DNA from: an uncultured Fimbriimonadales bacterium | GTDB taxonomy: Bacteria; Armatimonadota; Fimbriimonadia; Fimbriimonadales; GBS-DC | NCBI GenBank assembly: GCA_937925775.1 | Contig: CALAMM010000123.1 | Coordinates: 1 to 10,059, forward strand | Length of the DNA stretch: 10,059 nt | Reading direction: 5' to 3' | Shown: positions 1-5,945 of the stretch, piece by piece | How the letters are laid out: each line of letters starts with the position of its first letter | Numbering within the stretch: the first letter of the stretch is position 1 | The notes under the pieces: generated by a model | The model's database searches: none | What the model was told of the DNA's origin: nothing | The model's input: only the letters and a program-made list of their open reading frames with translations | Program-made: the position numbers and the translations under genes

Positions 1-193
1 GACGGCACAGCGACGACGCGAGTTCCTGGCAACACACCTCAGCCCGCTGGAGTCGCGTGTGGTCGCGCTCTATCATCAGCAACTCACCTACCGCGAAATT
101 GCCAAGCGACTGGGTTGCTCGCCGAAGGCGGTCGATAACGCGCTGGCGCGCATCAAGCGCAAGGCGCGTCGGTGTCTACGCGAAGGCGACTAA
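1..193 (+). CDS. RNA polymerase sigma factor, C-terminal part (region 4), truncated by window edge
   Basis: The reading frame is open from base 2 to a TAA at 191-193 and gives about 63 residues; the N-terminal part lies outside the window. The visible part is sigma-70 region 4. A short linker with LSPLESRVVALY is followed by a helix-turn-helix, LTYREIAKRLGCSPKAVDNA, and a basic tail, LARIKRKARRCLREGD. This domain binds the -35 promoter element. The combination SPLE...YREIAKRLG...KAVDNAL.R.KRK resembles the SigH/sporulation-type sigma-70 branch, where 'VDNALQRVKRK' is typical, more than classical ECF factors, though an ECF or LuxR-like regulator cannot be excluded from this fragment. The stop codon overlaps the stop of the convergent downstream gene in the sequence CTAA, so no terminator fits between them. 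Confidence 0.82.
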   Translation, partial: TAQRRREFLATHLSPLESRVVALYHQQLTYREIAKRLGCSPKAVDNALARIKRKARRCLREGD

Positions 194-1701
194 GGCATCC
201 CATCCGAAGGCGGCTCAGAGGTTGTTTCCACGCGCACTGTGAGTTTCGCTTGCACCGGTCTGCCCTCGCTGTCGTAGGCGGTCAGTGTGTAGGTGGTTGT
301 GGCTGTCGGCGTCGCAGTCACCTCGCCCTGCTTGGGGTCGATGCGTCCGATGCCCTGATCAATCTCCGCACGCACCGCGTTGAACAGCTCCCAACGCAGG
401 ATGACGCTCTCGCCCACGACGATGTTCTCAGGCTGCGCGGTGAAGCTCAGAATCTGCGCCTGTGAGGGGTCAATCACCTCCACCCTGACTTTCTTGCTAA
501 CGGATTTGCCTGCGGCGTTGCGGGCGATTAGTTCATATTCTGTGGTGCGCGAGGGACGATGCTCGTAGCCCGGCATCGCAGGGTCCAACTTGATTCCACC
601 AGGTGGGGTCAGGATGAGCTCGGTGGCGTTCTGCACTTCCCAGCGGAGCAGCACACTCTCGCCGCGCTTAATCTGGGGCGGCTCGGCATAGAACTTGCTA
701 ATCACGGGGGGCGGCGGTTCGGGCGCGTTCTGCACAATCACCACGACCTCACGCATCTGCTCGCCGTAGCGGTTGCGGGCAATCAGGCGATAGGTGGTGG
801 TGGTCTGCGGCTGCACTGGTACCGAGCGCGTCTTGTTGGGGTCGAACTCGCCTACCCCAGGCTCGATGAGCACCTTGTCGGCGTTGCGCACGACCCAACT
901 CAGGGTCGTGGTGGCTCCTGCGGTAATCTGGGCGGGGTGCGCGGTGAACTCGGCGATCTCGACGGGCAGGGGGCGCGTGTACGCCCAGAGCGCAAACAGC
1001 AGTCCCAGCGTCAGCAGGAACCCCAGCACGAGAGGGCTGATTAGCCCGCGCCGTTCCAGCTGCGCCTGCACGGAGGTGGAGCGGAGCGGGTCTTCTACGC
1101 TGCGCGCCGTTGCCGTGAAGCTGAACAGCGCAGGGTTCGCCAACAGCGGCAGTCGGCGCGGCTGCGCATGCAGCAACACGCTTTGAGTCTCACCCGGCGC
1201 CAGCAGTGTGCGCTCCCGTTCCAGCTCGAACACCAACTCGTCTTCAGGGTCGGAAGCGTGGAGCTGCACGGTCTGCTCGGCGTTGCCGAAGTTGGAAATC
1301 ATCAGTTCGTAAGGGACGCGCTTGCGCCAGGGGGAAGCGACAGCCCGCTTGGGAGCGATTTCCAGGGTGAGCATGCTGTAGGGGCGAATAGTGAGGCTCG
1401 CCTGCGCCACGCCCGTGCCCCCGTTCTCCAGCGAGCGGGCACGCACAAGAATCGGGTAGGTGCCCGCGCGACTCTCCGTGCTGCGCGGCGGGCGAATCAA
1501 GATGCGCTCCTGTACCTCCTCACCCGGCGCGACCACGAACGACGGTATGGGAATCGCGCACCACTCGGCGTCGATGCCCTCCACTTCGAGGGCAACCTGG
1601 TCGGGTGCGTCGCCTTCGTTGCGCACCAGTGCGACAATCTGCGCCGAGCCACCTGGCTCCACCTGCACCTCGTCCTGTCCCAGCCTGACGCGAATCGCCA
1701 T
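190..1701 (-). CDS. Single-span membrane protein with tandem Ig-like repeats
   Basis: A 503-residue protein if the ATG at 1701 is used; an adjacent in-frame TTG at 1704 would add one residue. Residues about 3-108 and 110-215 look like two beta-rich Ig-like modules of the CARDB/NEW3 kind (PGGSAQIVALVRNEGDAPDQV; a similar spaced pattern APGETQSVLLHA). A single hydrophobic helix at about 221-242 (LVLGFLLTLGLLFALWAY) follows an Arg-Arg pair. Then come three tandem Ig-like repeats of roughly 77-80 residues (about 246-324, 333-409, 416-492), each with a pattern like I..F.A.P..I..GES..LRWEV.NA and T.TTYTL.A.N..G. There is no signal peptide. By the positive-inside rule the N-terminal half would be cytoplasmic and the three repeats extracytoplasmic. 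The role is unknown; such repeats usually serve adhesion or protein contacts. It follows recA by 30 bases on the same strand. Confidence 0.85.
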   Translation of the reverse strand: MAIRVRLGQDEVQVEPGGSAQIVALVRNEGDAPDQVALEVEGIDAEWCAIPIPSFVVAPGEEVQERILIRPPRSTESRAGTYPILVRARSLENGGTGVAQASLTIRPYSMLTLEIAPKRAVASPWRKRVPYELMISNFGNAEQTVQLHASDPEDELVFELERERTLLAPGETQSVLLHAQPRRLPLLANPALFSFTATARSVEDPLRSTSVQAQLERRGLISPLVLGFLLTLGLLFALWAYTRPLPVEIAEFTAHPAQITAGATTTLSWVVRNADKVLIEPGVGEFDPNKTRSVPVQPQTTTTYRLIARNRYGEQMREVVVIVQNAPEPPPPVISKFYAEPPQIKRGESVLLRWEVQNATELILTPPGGIKLDPAMPGYEHRPSRTTEYELIARNAAGKSVSKKVRVEVIDPSQAQILSFTAQPENIVVGESVILRWELFNAVRAEIDQGIGRIDPKQGEVTATPTATTTYTLTAYDSEGRPVQAKLTVRVETTSEPPSDGMP

Positions 1702-1710
1702 CAAGGGCGA

Positions 1711-1740
1711 ATTGTACCCTGCCGTCGGCGTTTAGTCCAA
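1711..1740 (-). promoter_or_regulatory. Candidate promoter of the Ig-repeat protein gene, leaderless type
   Basis: On the minus strand a TACAAT -10 box (1711-1716) is preceded, after an 18-base spacer, by TTGGAC (1735-1740), a weak -35 match. The boxes overlap the last codons and stop of recA. With standard spacing, transcription would start at 1704, exactly on the TTG next to the ATG start. No Shine-Dalgarno sequence is visible, so a leaderless or nearly leaderless mRNA is inferred. The gene may also be read through from recA. Confidence 0.45.
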
Positions 1741-2790
1741 CGCCTCGACGGCGTCGTCGACCTCGCTGGCGGTGGCGACGAGGGCGGCGGGCGTCATCTG
1801 GGCACGCACCGCTTGCTCGAGCTGCTGCACAAGTTCAGGGTGCTGCTCCAGGTAGGCACGGGCGTTCTCGCGTCCCTGCCCCAGGCGCGTCTCGCCGAAG
1901 CTGAACCATGTGCCCGACTTCTGGATAATGCCCAGCGCCAACGCCTGGTCAATCAGGTCGCCCAGCTTGGAAATGCCCTTCCCGAAAATCATGTCGAACT
2001 CGGCTTGTTTGAAGGGAGGTGCCACCTTGTTTTTGACGACCTTCACGCGCGTGCGCACGCCGATAATCTCGTTGCCCTGCTTGATGTTGTCCACGCGGCG
2101 CACCTCCAAGCGCACCGACGCCCAGAACTTGAGCGCACGCCCGCCCGGCGTCGTCTCCGGGTTGCCGTACATTACACCGACCTTCTCGCGAATCTGGTTG
2201 ATGAACACAACAGCGGTGTTGCTCTTTGCGGCGGACGCGCCGAGCTTGCGCAGCGCTTGCGACATCAGGCGTGCCTGCGCACCGACCGTCACATCGCCAA
2301 TGTCGCCTTCCAGCTCCTGACGGGGCATCAGCGCGGCAACTGAATCGAGTACCGCGATATCGAACGCGCCGCTGCGTATCAGGGTATCCATAATCTCGAG
2401 CGCTTCATCGCCCGTGGACGGCTGCGAAATGTATAGGCGATCCACATCCACGCCGATTGCGCGGGCATATTCAGGGTCGAGCGCGTGTTCCGCATCCACA
2501 AACAGCGCGTTCCCGCCGAGTTTCTGGGCTTCGGCAATCATGTGAAGCGCAAGCGTCGTCTTACCCGACGACTCCGTGCCGTAAATCTCGATAATTCGTC
2601 CGCGGGGAATGCCGCCGACGCCCAGTGCCATATCCAGCGCGGTGCTACCTGTGGGGATCACGGCAACTTGGAGGCGAGTCGCTTCACCTAAGCGCATCAC
2701 GCTCCCTTTGCCGAACTGGCGCTCTGCCTGCGCAATCGCCGCCTCCAGCGCCTTCTGCTTCTCTGCTGCCGAAAGATTGTTCACTGCCAT
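1732..2790 (-). CDS. recA: RecA recombinase
   Basis: A complete 352-residue RecA, the usual length. It forms ATP-dependent filaments on single-stranded DNA, carries out strand exchange in homologous recombination, and stimulates self-cleavage of LexA in the SOS response. Visible motifs: Walker A GTESSGKTT (71-79); the catalytic Glu in DAEHALDP (E101); Walker B AVLDS (146-150); loop 1 around EGDIGD (161-166); the DNA-binding loop 2 NQIREKVGVMYGNPETTPGG (198-217); and the C-terminal domain ending in an acidic tail (SEVDDAVEALD). The Walker A has Thr in place of the Pro seen in E. coli (GPESSGKTT), a common variant. No intein or frameshift is seen. The ATG at 2790 is chosen because AGGAG (2797-2801) lies six bases upstream and the N-terminus matches the family. 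A consensus promoter and a palindrome lie just upstream. Confidence 0.98.
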   Translation of the reverse strand: MAVNNLSAAEKQKALEAAIAQAERQFGKGSVMRLGEATRLQVAVIPTGSTALDMALGVGGIPRGRIIEIYGTESSGKTTLALHMIAEAQKLGGNALFVDAEHALDPEYARAIGVDVDRLYISQPSTGDEALEIMDTLIRSGAFDIAVLDSVAALMPRQELEGDIGDVTVGAQARLMSQALRKLGASAAKSNTAVVFINQIREKVGVMYGNPETTPGGRALKFWASVRLEVRRVDNIKQGNEIIGVRTRVKVVKNKVAPPFKQAEFDMIFGKGISKLGDLIDQALALGIIQKSGTWFSFGETRLGQGRENARAYLEQHPELVQQLEQAVRAQMTPAALVATASEVDDAVEALD

Positions 2791-2796
2791 CGTCGT

Positions 2797-2801
2797 CTCC
2801 T
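2797..2801 (-). promoter_or_regulatory. recA ribosome binding site
   Basis: AGGAG on the minus strand, six bases before the recA ATG. This is optimal spacing and fixes the start codon. Confidence 0.8.
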
Positions 2802-2806
2802 AAATG

Positions 2807-2822
2807 GTAGATAATTGTCTAC
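2807..2822. promoter_or_regulatory. Palindrome at the recA transcription start, candidate LexA/SOS operator
   Basis: GTAGATAATTGTCTAC is a 16-base inverted repeat with one mismatched pair (T2812/G2817) and a central AATT. It covers the predicted recA start of transcription (about 2819) and begins three bases after the -10 box. That is a typical place for a repressor operator. Known LexA boxes differ by phylum, and this one matches neither the E. coli nor the B. subtilis consensus, so the assignment to LexA is inferred from position and symmetry only. Confidence 0.5.
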
Positions 2823-2825
2823 GGG

Positions 2826-2853
2826 ATTATACCCGACGGAGTGCGTTTGTCAA
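2826..2853 (-). promoter_or_regulatory. recA promoter (sigma-70 type)
   Basis: A perfect TTGACA (2848-2853) and a perfect TATAAT (2826-2831) on the minus strand with a 16-base spacer (2832-2847). Transcription is predicted to start near 2819, giving a leader of about 28 bases before the recA ATG. A palindrome overlaps the start site, which suggests a strong promoter that is normally held down. Confidence 0.85.
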
Positions 2854-3148
2854 GATGTCTCAAGGCTGTTCGGAAACTCATCCCCCTCGCAGAGGGACTC
2901 GGAAACACGCGCTTGCGCTCGGTTGATGTAGGAATTCGTCGGCGGGACGCCGACGCTACGCGGCGGGTGTGTTGTTTTGGTGAAAAAAACGGTTCGGCAA
3001 GCAGGAAAATCACCTTTCGCGGATTATCTAAGGCTCTGGTAGAGGAAAGCGGTGAAACAGCGGGCACTCACCTCGACCGCGCTGCTGGCTGAGGTCGCTA
3101 CCGTCGCGACTCATGCTACGCACCCCCCCATGCCCGCAGGAGAGAACC
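2854..3148. other. Noncoding stretch between the divergent recA and isomerase genes
   Basis: About 295 bases without a convincing gene. Short open frames here lack ribosome binding sites and recognisable protein character. Besides the recA promoter at its left border and the hairpin at 2928-2959, the stretch holds an A-run (2983-2989). I found no good -35/-10 pair for the plus-strand isomerase gene. Confidence 0.5.
2928..2959. repeat. Strong palindromic (REP-like) hairpin
   Basis: A perfect 8-base inverted repeat CGTCGGCG/CGCCGACG with a GGA loop (2937-2955) is framed by an outer GTAG/CTAC pair (2928-2931, 2956-2959), with five extra bases, GAATT, on the left side. No T-run follows on either strand, so it does not look like an intrinsic terminator. 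The build resembles extragenic palindromes found in many copies in some genomes, but only this copy is in the window. Confidence 0.5.
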
Positions 3149-3913
3149 ATGCCAAACATCGGACTGCAGCTGTATACCTTGCGCGACGACCTAAAAACGG
3201 ATTTCGAGGGCACTCTCCGCGCCATCGCGCAGATGGGCTATGAGTATATCGAGACAACGGGCTTCATGGGCGAACACAGCCCCACGATGAAGCGGCTTCT
3301 AAACGAGACAGGGCTGCAAATCGCAGGGCTGGGGTTCGACCTGCACGCCCTCGAAACGCAACCCCAGGCGGTGATTGACGCCTGCAAGCAGTGGAATGCC
3401 CACTACGCGGTGACCTTCTGGATCGACGAAGCGCAACGCCAGAGCGCAGACGACTGGAAACGGATCGCGGAACGGTTCAACCGAATCGGCGAGTCGCTTG
3501 CGGCGGGCGGTGTCCCCTTCCTGTACCATCTGCACGGCTATGAGTTCATCGAGTACGATGGCAAACGCGCGGTGGATATTTTGATGGAGCAAACCGACCC
3601 GCGCTATTTCGCTCTGGAGCCAGACACTTATTGGGTGGAGTACGGTGGCGCGGACGCGCGGGCGTTCTGCGAACAGTACGCCGACCGCATCCGCGCCCTG
3701 CACCTGAAAGATTATATCAGCAAGCCTGAGATGCACGATATCGAGGTGGGCGAGGGCGCCATCGACATGCGCGGCATCCTGCAGCTTGCCCTCCAGCACA
3801 ACTGGCAGTGGCTGATTATCGAGCAGGAGCGCTACATCCGCACGCCGAGAGAGAGCGCCGCGCGCTGCCTGCAGAATGTGCAACGCCTCCTGCAGGCGCT
3901 GCGCCCCGAATAG
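3149..3913 (+). CDS. Sugar phosphate isomerase/epimerase-like TIM-barrel protein
   Basis: A 254-residue protein of the xylose-isomerase-like/AP endonuclease 2 fold (COG1082 type), a usual length for the family. It probably acts in the cytoplasm as a metal-dependent sugar isomerase, epimerase or dehydratase-like enzyme; the substrate is unknown. Visible landmarks: the first strand IGLQLYTLRDDL (4-15); GYEYIETTGF (30-39); YHLHGYEF (126-133); ALEPDTYW (155-162), with a probable metal-binding Glu157; LHLKDY (184-189), with His185 and Asp188; GEGAIDMRGIL (201-211); and WLIIEQE (221-227), with a likely metal ligand near the end. The ATG at 3149 is preferred over the in-frame ATG at 3113 because AGGAG sits six bases before it and the protein then starts directly at the first barrel strand. 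The VWA gene follows 51 bases downstream with no terminator, so the two may share a transcript. Confidence 0.88.
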   Translation: MPNIGLQLYTLRDDLKTDFEGTLRAIAQMGYEYIETTGFMGEHSPTMKRLLNETGLQIAGLGFDLHALETQPQAVIDACKQWNAHYAVTFWIDEAQRQSADDWKRIAERFNRIGESLAAGGVPFLYHLHGYEFIEYDGKRAVDILMEQTDPRYFALEPDTYWVEYGGADARAFCEQYADRIRALHLKDYISKPEMHDIEVGEGAIDMRGILQLALQHNWQWLIIEQERYIRTPRESAARCLQNVQRLLQALRPE

Positions 3914-3964
3914 GAGGAAAAACCGTACCGCGTATCGAACCGTCGAAACCGACAGGAGGCAAGG

Positions 3965-5317
3965 ATGGACCGAACGCAGCAGATGGGACCGTTGAGTGAT
4001 CCGAACCGCACGCAGGCGATGCAGATGCCTGTGTTAGACCCGAACCGCACGCAGGCGGTGCCGAATCTGGGCGGCGCGCCGCCACAACCCTCGCTGAGTA
4101 TGGAGGTCGTGCTGGGCAGGCGCTACGCGCTGGCGCAAAGCATCGCCCGCGAGGGGTTGCTTATCCCTATCCGCGCCGTGCAAACCGCTGCAGGACGCGC
4201 CCCCTTGAACCTCTGCCTCGTGTTAGACCGAAGCGGCTCGATGGAAGGCGCACCCTTCGAGTACGCCAAGCAAGCCTGCGCCTATATCGTCGACCAACTC
4301 ACCGAGCAGGATGTGCTGTCCATCGTGACCTTCTCCGACGCGGTGGATGTCGTGATGCCGCCACGCAAGATAATAAACAAGCAGCTCGTGAAAGACCACA
4401 TCATGCGCCTAACGGTGGGCGACACGACGAACCTCTACGACGCGCTGGTGGTGGGCACGCAGCAAATCACGGGCACGCCTCTGCCCGGCTACCAAAGCCA
4501 TCTAATCCTGCTTACCGATGGCGAGCCGACCACTGGGATTAAAGACTTCGCCACCATCGTGGGCGCGGCGGCAAAAGCAAAAGAGTTCGGCTTCCACATC
4601 ACCGCGCTCGGCTTCGGGCCCGACTACAACGAGGAGCTACTCGCAGGCATCGCGCGGCGCAGCGGCGGCAAGTATTACTACATCGACCAGCCCCACAAAA
4701 TCCCCACAGTGTTCCAGCAGGAGCTGGTGCGCCTGATGACCGTCGTAGCGCGTAATCCCAGACTGGAAATTCAGCTCGCACGCTGGGTGCAGGTGCGCCA
4801 AGCGTTCGGGGGCGAGTTGAAACTGCAGGGACGCACGGCAACGCTGAGCCTTGTGGATGTGGAGCGCAACAGCGTGCTGAACCCCATTCTGGAGCTGGAG
4901 TTTCCCAACCACCCCGCAGGGATTTACCGAATCGCCAAAATCACGCTCACATGGGACGACATCGTAACAGGGCGCACCGAGACCGCGACCGCCGACGCCG
5001 TGCTGGAGTTCACCACCGACCCTGCGCTGGCGAACCAGCCCCAAGACCCGCGCGTGGCAAATGAACTGCAGGTCGCCGTCGCCTCGCGCTCGCTGGAAAA
5101 AACCATCATGGGCATACGCGCCCATCAGCTCGACCGCACTCAGGCGTTAGCCGAACTCCAGCGCACCCAAGCAATCCTGCTCAGCCAAGGGCGCGTTCAG
5201 GAGGCACAAGAGGTGACCCAAGCCATCCGCGCCCTGCAAGGACAGGACACCAACGCCGCCGAAAAAACCCTGATGGGCACGCTGGTCAACCTGGAGCAAG
5301 GGAAAAGAGAGGGTTGA
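3965..5317 (+). CDS. Cytoplasmic von Willebrand factor A domain protein with repeated Thr motifs
   Basis: A 450-residue protein with a central VWA domain (about 80-255). The metal-ion-dependent adhesion site looks complete: DRSGS (D88, S90, S92), Thr in GDTTNLYDAL (154/155), and Asp185 in LLTDGEP. Such domains bind partner proteins through Mg2+. There is no signal peptide or membrane span, so it is probably cytoplasmic. A beta-rich region (about 260-350) follows, then a helical C-terminus. Short motifs of the form [RK]T[QIL] recur at both ends: DRTQQM, NRTQAM and NRTQAV near residues 2-32, and EKTIMG, DRTQAL, RTQAI and EKTLMG at 378-438. These look like possible phospho-threonine sites. AGGAGG (3954-3959), five bases before the ATG, supports the start. 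The partner and function are unknown; many VWA proteins work with MoxR-type ATPases or FHA proteins, none of which is in this window. Confidence 0.88.
   Translation: MDRTQQMGPLSDPNRTQAMQMPVLDPNRTQAVPNLGGAPPQPSLSMEVVLGRRYALAQSIAREGLLIPIRAVQTAAGRAPLNLCLVLDRSGSMEGAPFEYAKQACAYIVDQLTEQDVLSIVTFSDAVDVVMPPRKIINKQLVKDHIMRLTVGDTTNLYDALVVGTQQITGTPLPGYQSHLILLTDGEPTTGIKDFATIVGAAAKAKEFGFHITALGFGPDYNEELLAGIARRSGGKYYYIDQPHKIPTVFQQELVRLMTVVARNPRLEIQLARWVQVRQAFGGELKLQGRTATLSLVDVERNSVLNPILELEFPNHPAGIYRIAKITLTWDDIVTGRTETATADAVLEFTTDPALANQPQDPRVANELQVAVASRSLEKTIMGIRAHQLDRTQALAELQRTQAILLSQGRVQEAQEVTQAIRALQGQDTNAAEKTLMGTLVNLEQGKREG
4001..4057 (+). repeat. Direct repeat encoding the DPNRTQA motif
   Basis: The 18-base sequence CCGAACCGCACGCAGGCG occurs at 4001-4018 and again at 4040-4057, 39 bases (13 codons) apart and in frame. 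It encodes the repeated PNRTQA of the VWA protein's N-terminus. The identity at the DNA level suggests a recent internal duplication. Confidence 0.8.
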
Positions 5318-5325
5318 ACTGCCGA

Positions 5326-5363
5326 TGCAGGGGGCGACGCCCTTCATCGCATCGCCCCTTGCA
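5326..5363. repeat. Long stem-loop downstream of the VWA gene
   Basis: TGCAGGGGGCGA (5326-5337) pairs with TCGCCCCTTGCA (5352-5363) over 12 bases with one G-T wobble, around a 14-base loop. It starts nine bases after the VWA stop codon. No T-run follows, so a Rho-independent terminator is not supported. It could stabilise the 3' end of the mRNA or be a dispersed GGGGCGA-type palindrome. Confidence 0.5.
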
Positions 5364-5580
5364 CCGATAAAGCCAGCAGGGATAGCCTCCTCAATCCTTC
5401 ATAAGACGCAGCCGCGACGCAAGGCGACGACAAGAACGGCGTCGCACCCGATGAGGAGCGCTGGGGAGCCAAAGCCGACGAGAGACACGGCGACACAAAG
5501 GTCGTCGCTCCCGTACTTGGGCTTTGAAGGCATCCGCGTCGGCACAGCGAAGGGCAACGCGCAAGACCTGTCTCTTGTAG

Positions 5581-5599
5581 TATAATTGCGTGCAGGGGG
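5581..5599 (+). promoter_or_regulatory. Candidate promoter and ribosome binding site for the small-protein pair
   Basis: A perfect TATAAT -10 box (5581-5586) has no good -35 at the usual distance. Transcription would begin near 5593, directly before AGGGGG (5594-5599), which is five bases from the ATG at 5605. The spacing of all three elements makes a short-leader transcript for the small genes plausible. The other 280 or so bases between 5318 and 5604 hold only the stem-loop at 5326-5363. Confidence 0.5.
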
Positions 5600-5604
5600 C
5601 GGTT

Positions 5605-5793
5605 ATGCCGAATACATGGTGGGACTTGTTGGATGTGGGCACGCTGCTCGCTGAAATTTTACATCGGATAGACCGAGAAATGCGTTCGGAGCGTGCCGAC
5701 TCTGAGCGTGATGAGGCGCGTTCGGACAAGCGTCGGCGGTGGGGGCGCAAGCGGTTGCTCAAGGCGCCAAAGCGGCGCAAGGGAAAGTCGTAA
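5605..5793 (+). CDS. Small charged hypothetical protein (62 aa)
   Basis: I do not recognise this protein. Its N-terminus, MPNTWWDLLDVGTLLAEILH, is hydrophobic and helical with a Trp pair. The middle is a strongly charged helix (about 21-45, rich in Arg/Glu/Asp) and the end is very basic (RRRWGRKRLL...KRRKGKS). A -10 box, an AGGGGG ribosome binding site and the ATG line up well. The gene's TAA shares one base with the ATG of the next small gene (TAATG), so the two are probably translated together. The basic tail might bind nucleic acid or membrane lipids; this is a guess from composition. An artefact cannot be excluded because of its length. Confidence 0.5.
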   Translation: MPNTWWDLLDVGTLLAEILHRIDREMRSERADSERDEARSDKRRRWGRKRLLKAPKRRKGKS

Positions 5794-5945
5794 TGGGCTG
5801 TTTATTGGCTTTGCTGGAGTCGTTTATCTGGGATATCGTGGTGGGGGTGTGGTCTTTCTTGCGCAATAAGGGCATCTCTCGGCACGATCCCCCTACTTCA
5901 GAGCGAACCGCACAACGGTATAGAGCATCACGCCGACGAAAATGA
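5793..5945 (+). CDS. Small putative membrane-associated protein (50 aa)
   Basis: The start ATG at 5793 overlaps the preceding stop by one base. Residues about 3-23 (CLLALLESFIWDIVVGVWSFL) form a hydrophobic helix, interrupted by Glu9 and Asp14, that could lie in or on the membrane. The remainder is polar and basic, ending in YRASRRRK. The last 53 bases overlap the 3' end of the convergent permease gene on the other strand, so the tail of this protein is constrained by antisense coding. No family is recognised. The coupling to the upstream small gene is the best argument that it is real. An in-frame upstream ATG at 5739 would lie inside the preceding gene and is less likely. Confidence 0.4.
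   Translation: MGCLLALLESFIWDIVVGVWSFLRNKGISRHDPPTSERTAQRYRASRRRK

Noticed and set aside
1168..2343. A 391-codon open frame on the plus strand
   Set aside because: It runs antisense through recA and the Ig-repeat gene, has no recognisable domains, and is rich in Arg/His/Leu as expected for the shadow of a GC-rich gene.
2937..2975. Hairpin plus a weakly T-rich stretch as a terminator
   Set aside because: The T-rich stretch is 15 bases away and interrupted by G, and no plus-strand gene ends upstream of it.
3113..3148. Upstream ATG for the isomerase gene
   Set aside because: The 12 extra residues include the ribosome binding site of the ATG at 3149 and do not fit the first barrel strand.
2854..3148. 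A small gene or RNA in the space upstream of the isomerase
   Set aside because: Several short open frames exist on both strands but none has a ribosome binding site, promoter or protein-like character.
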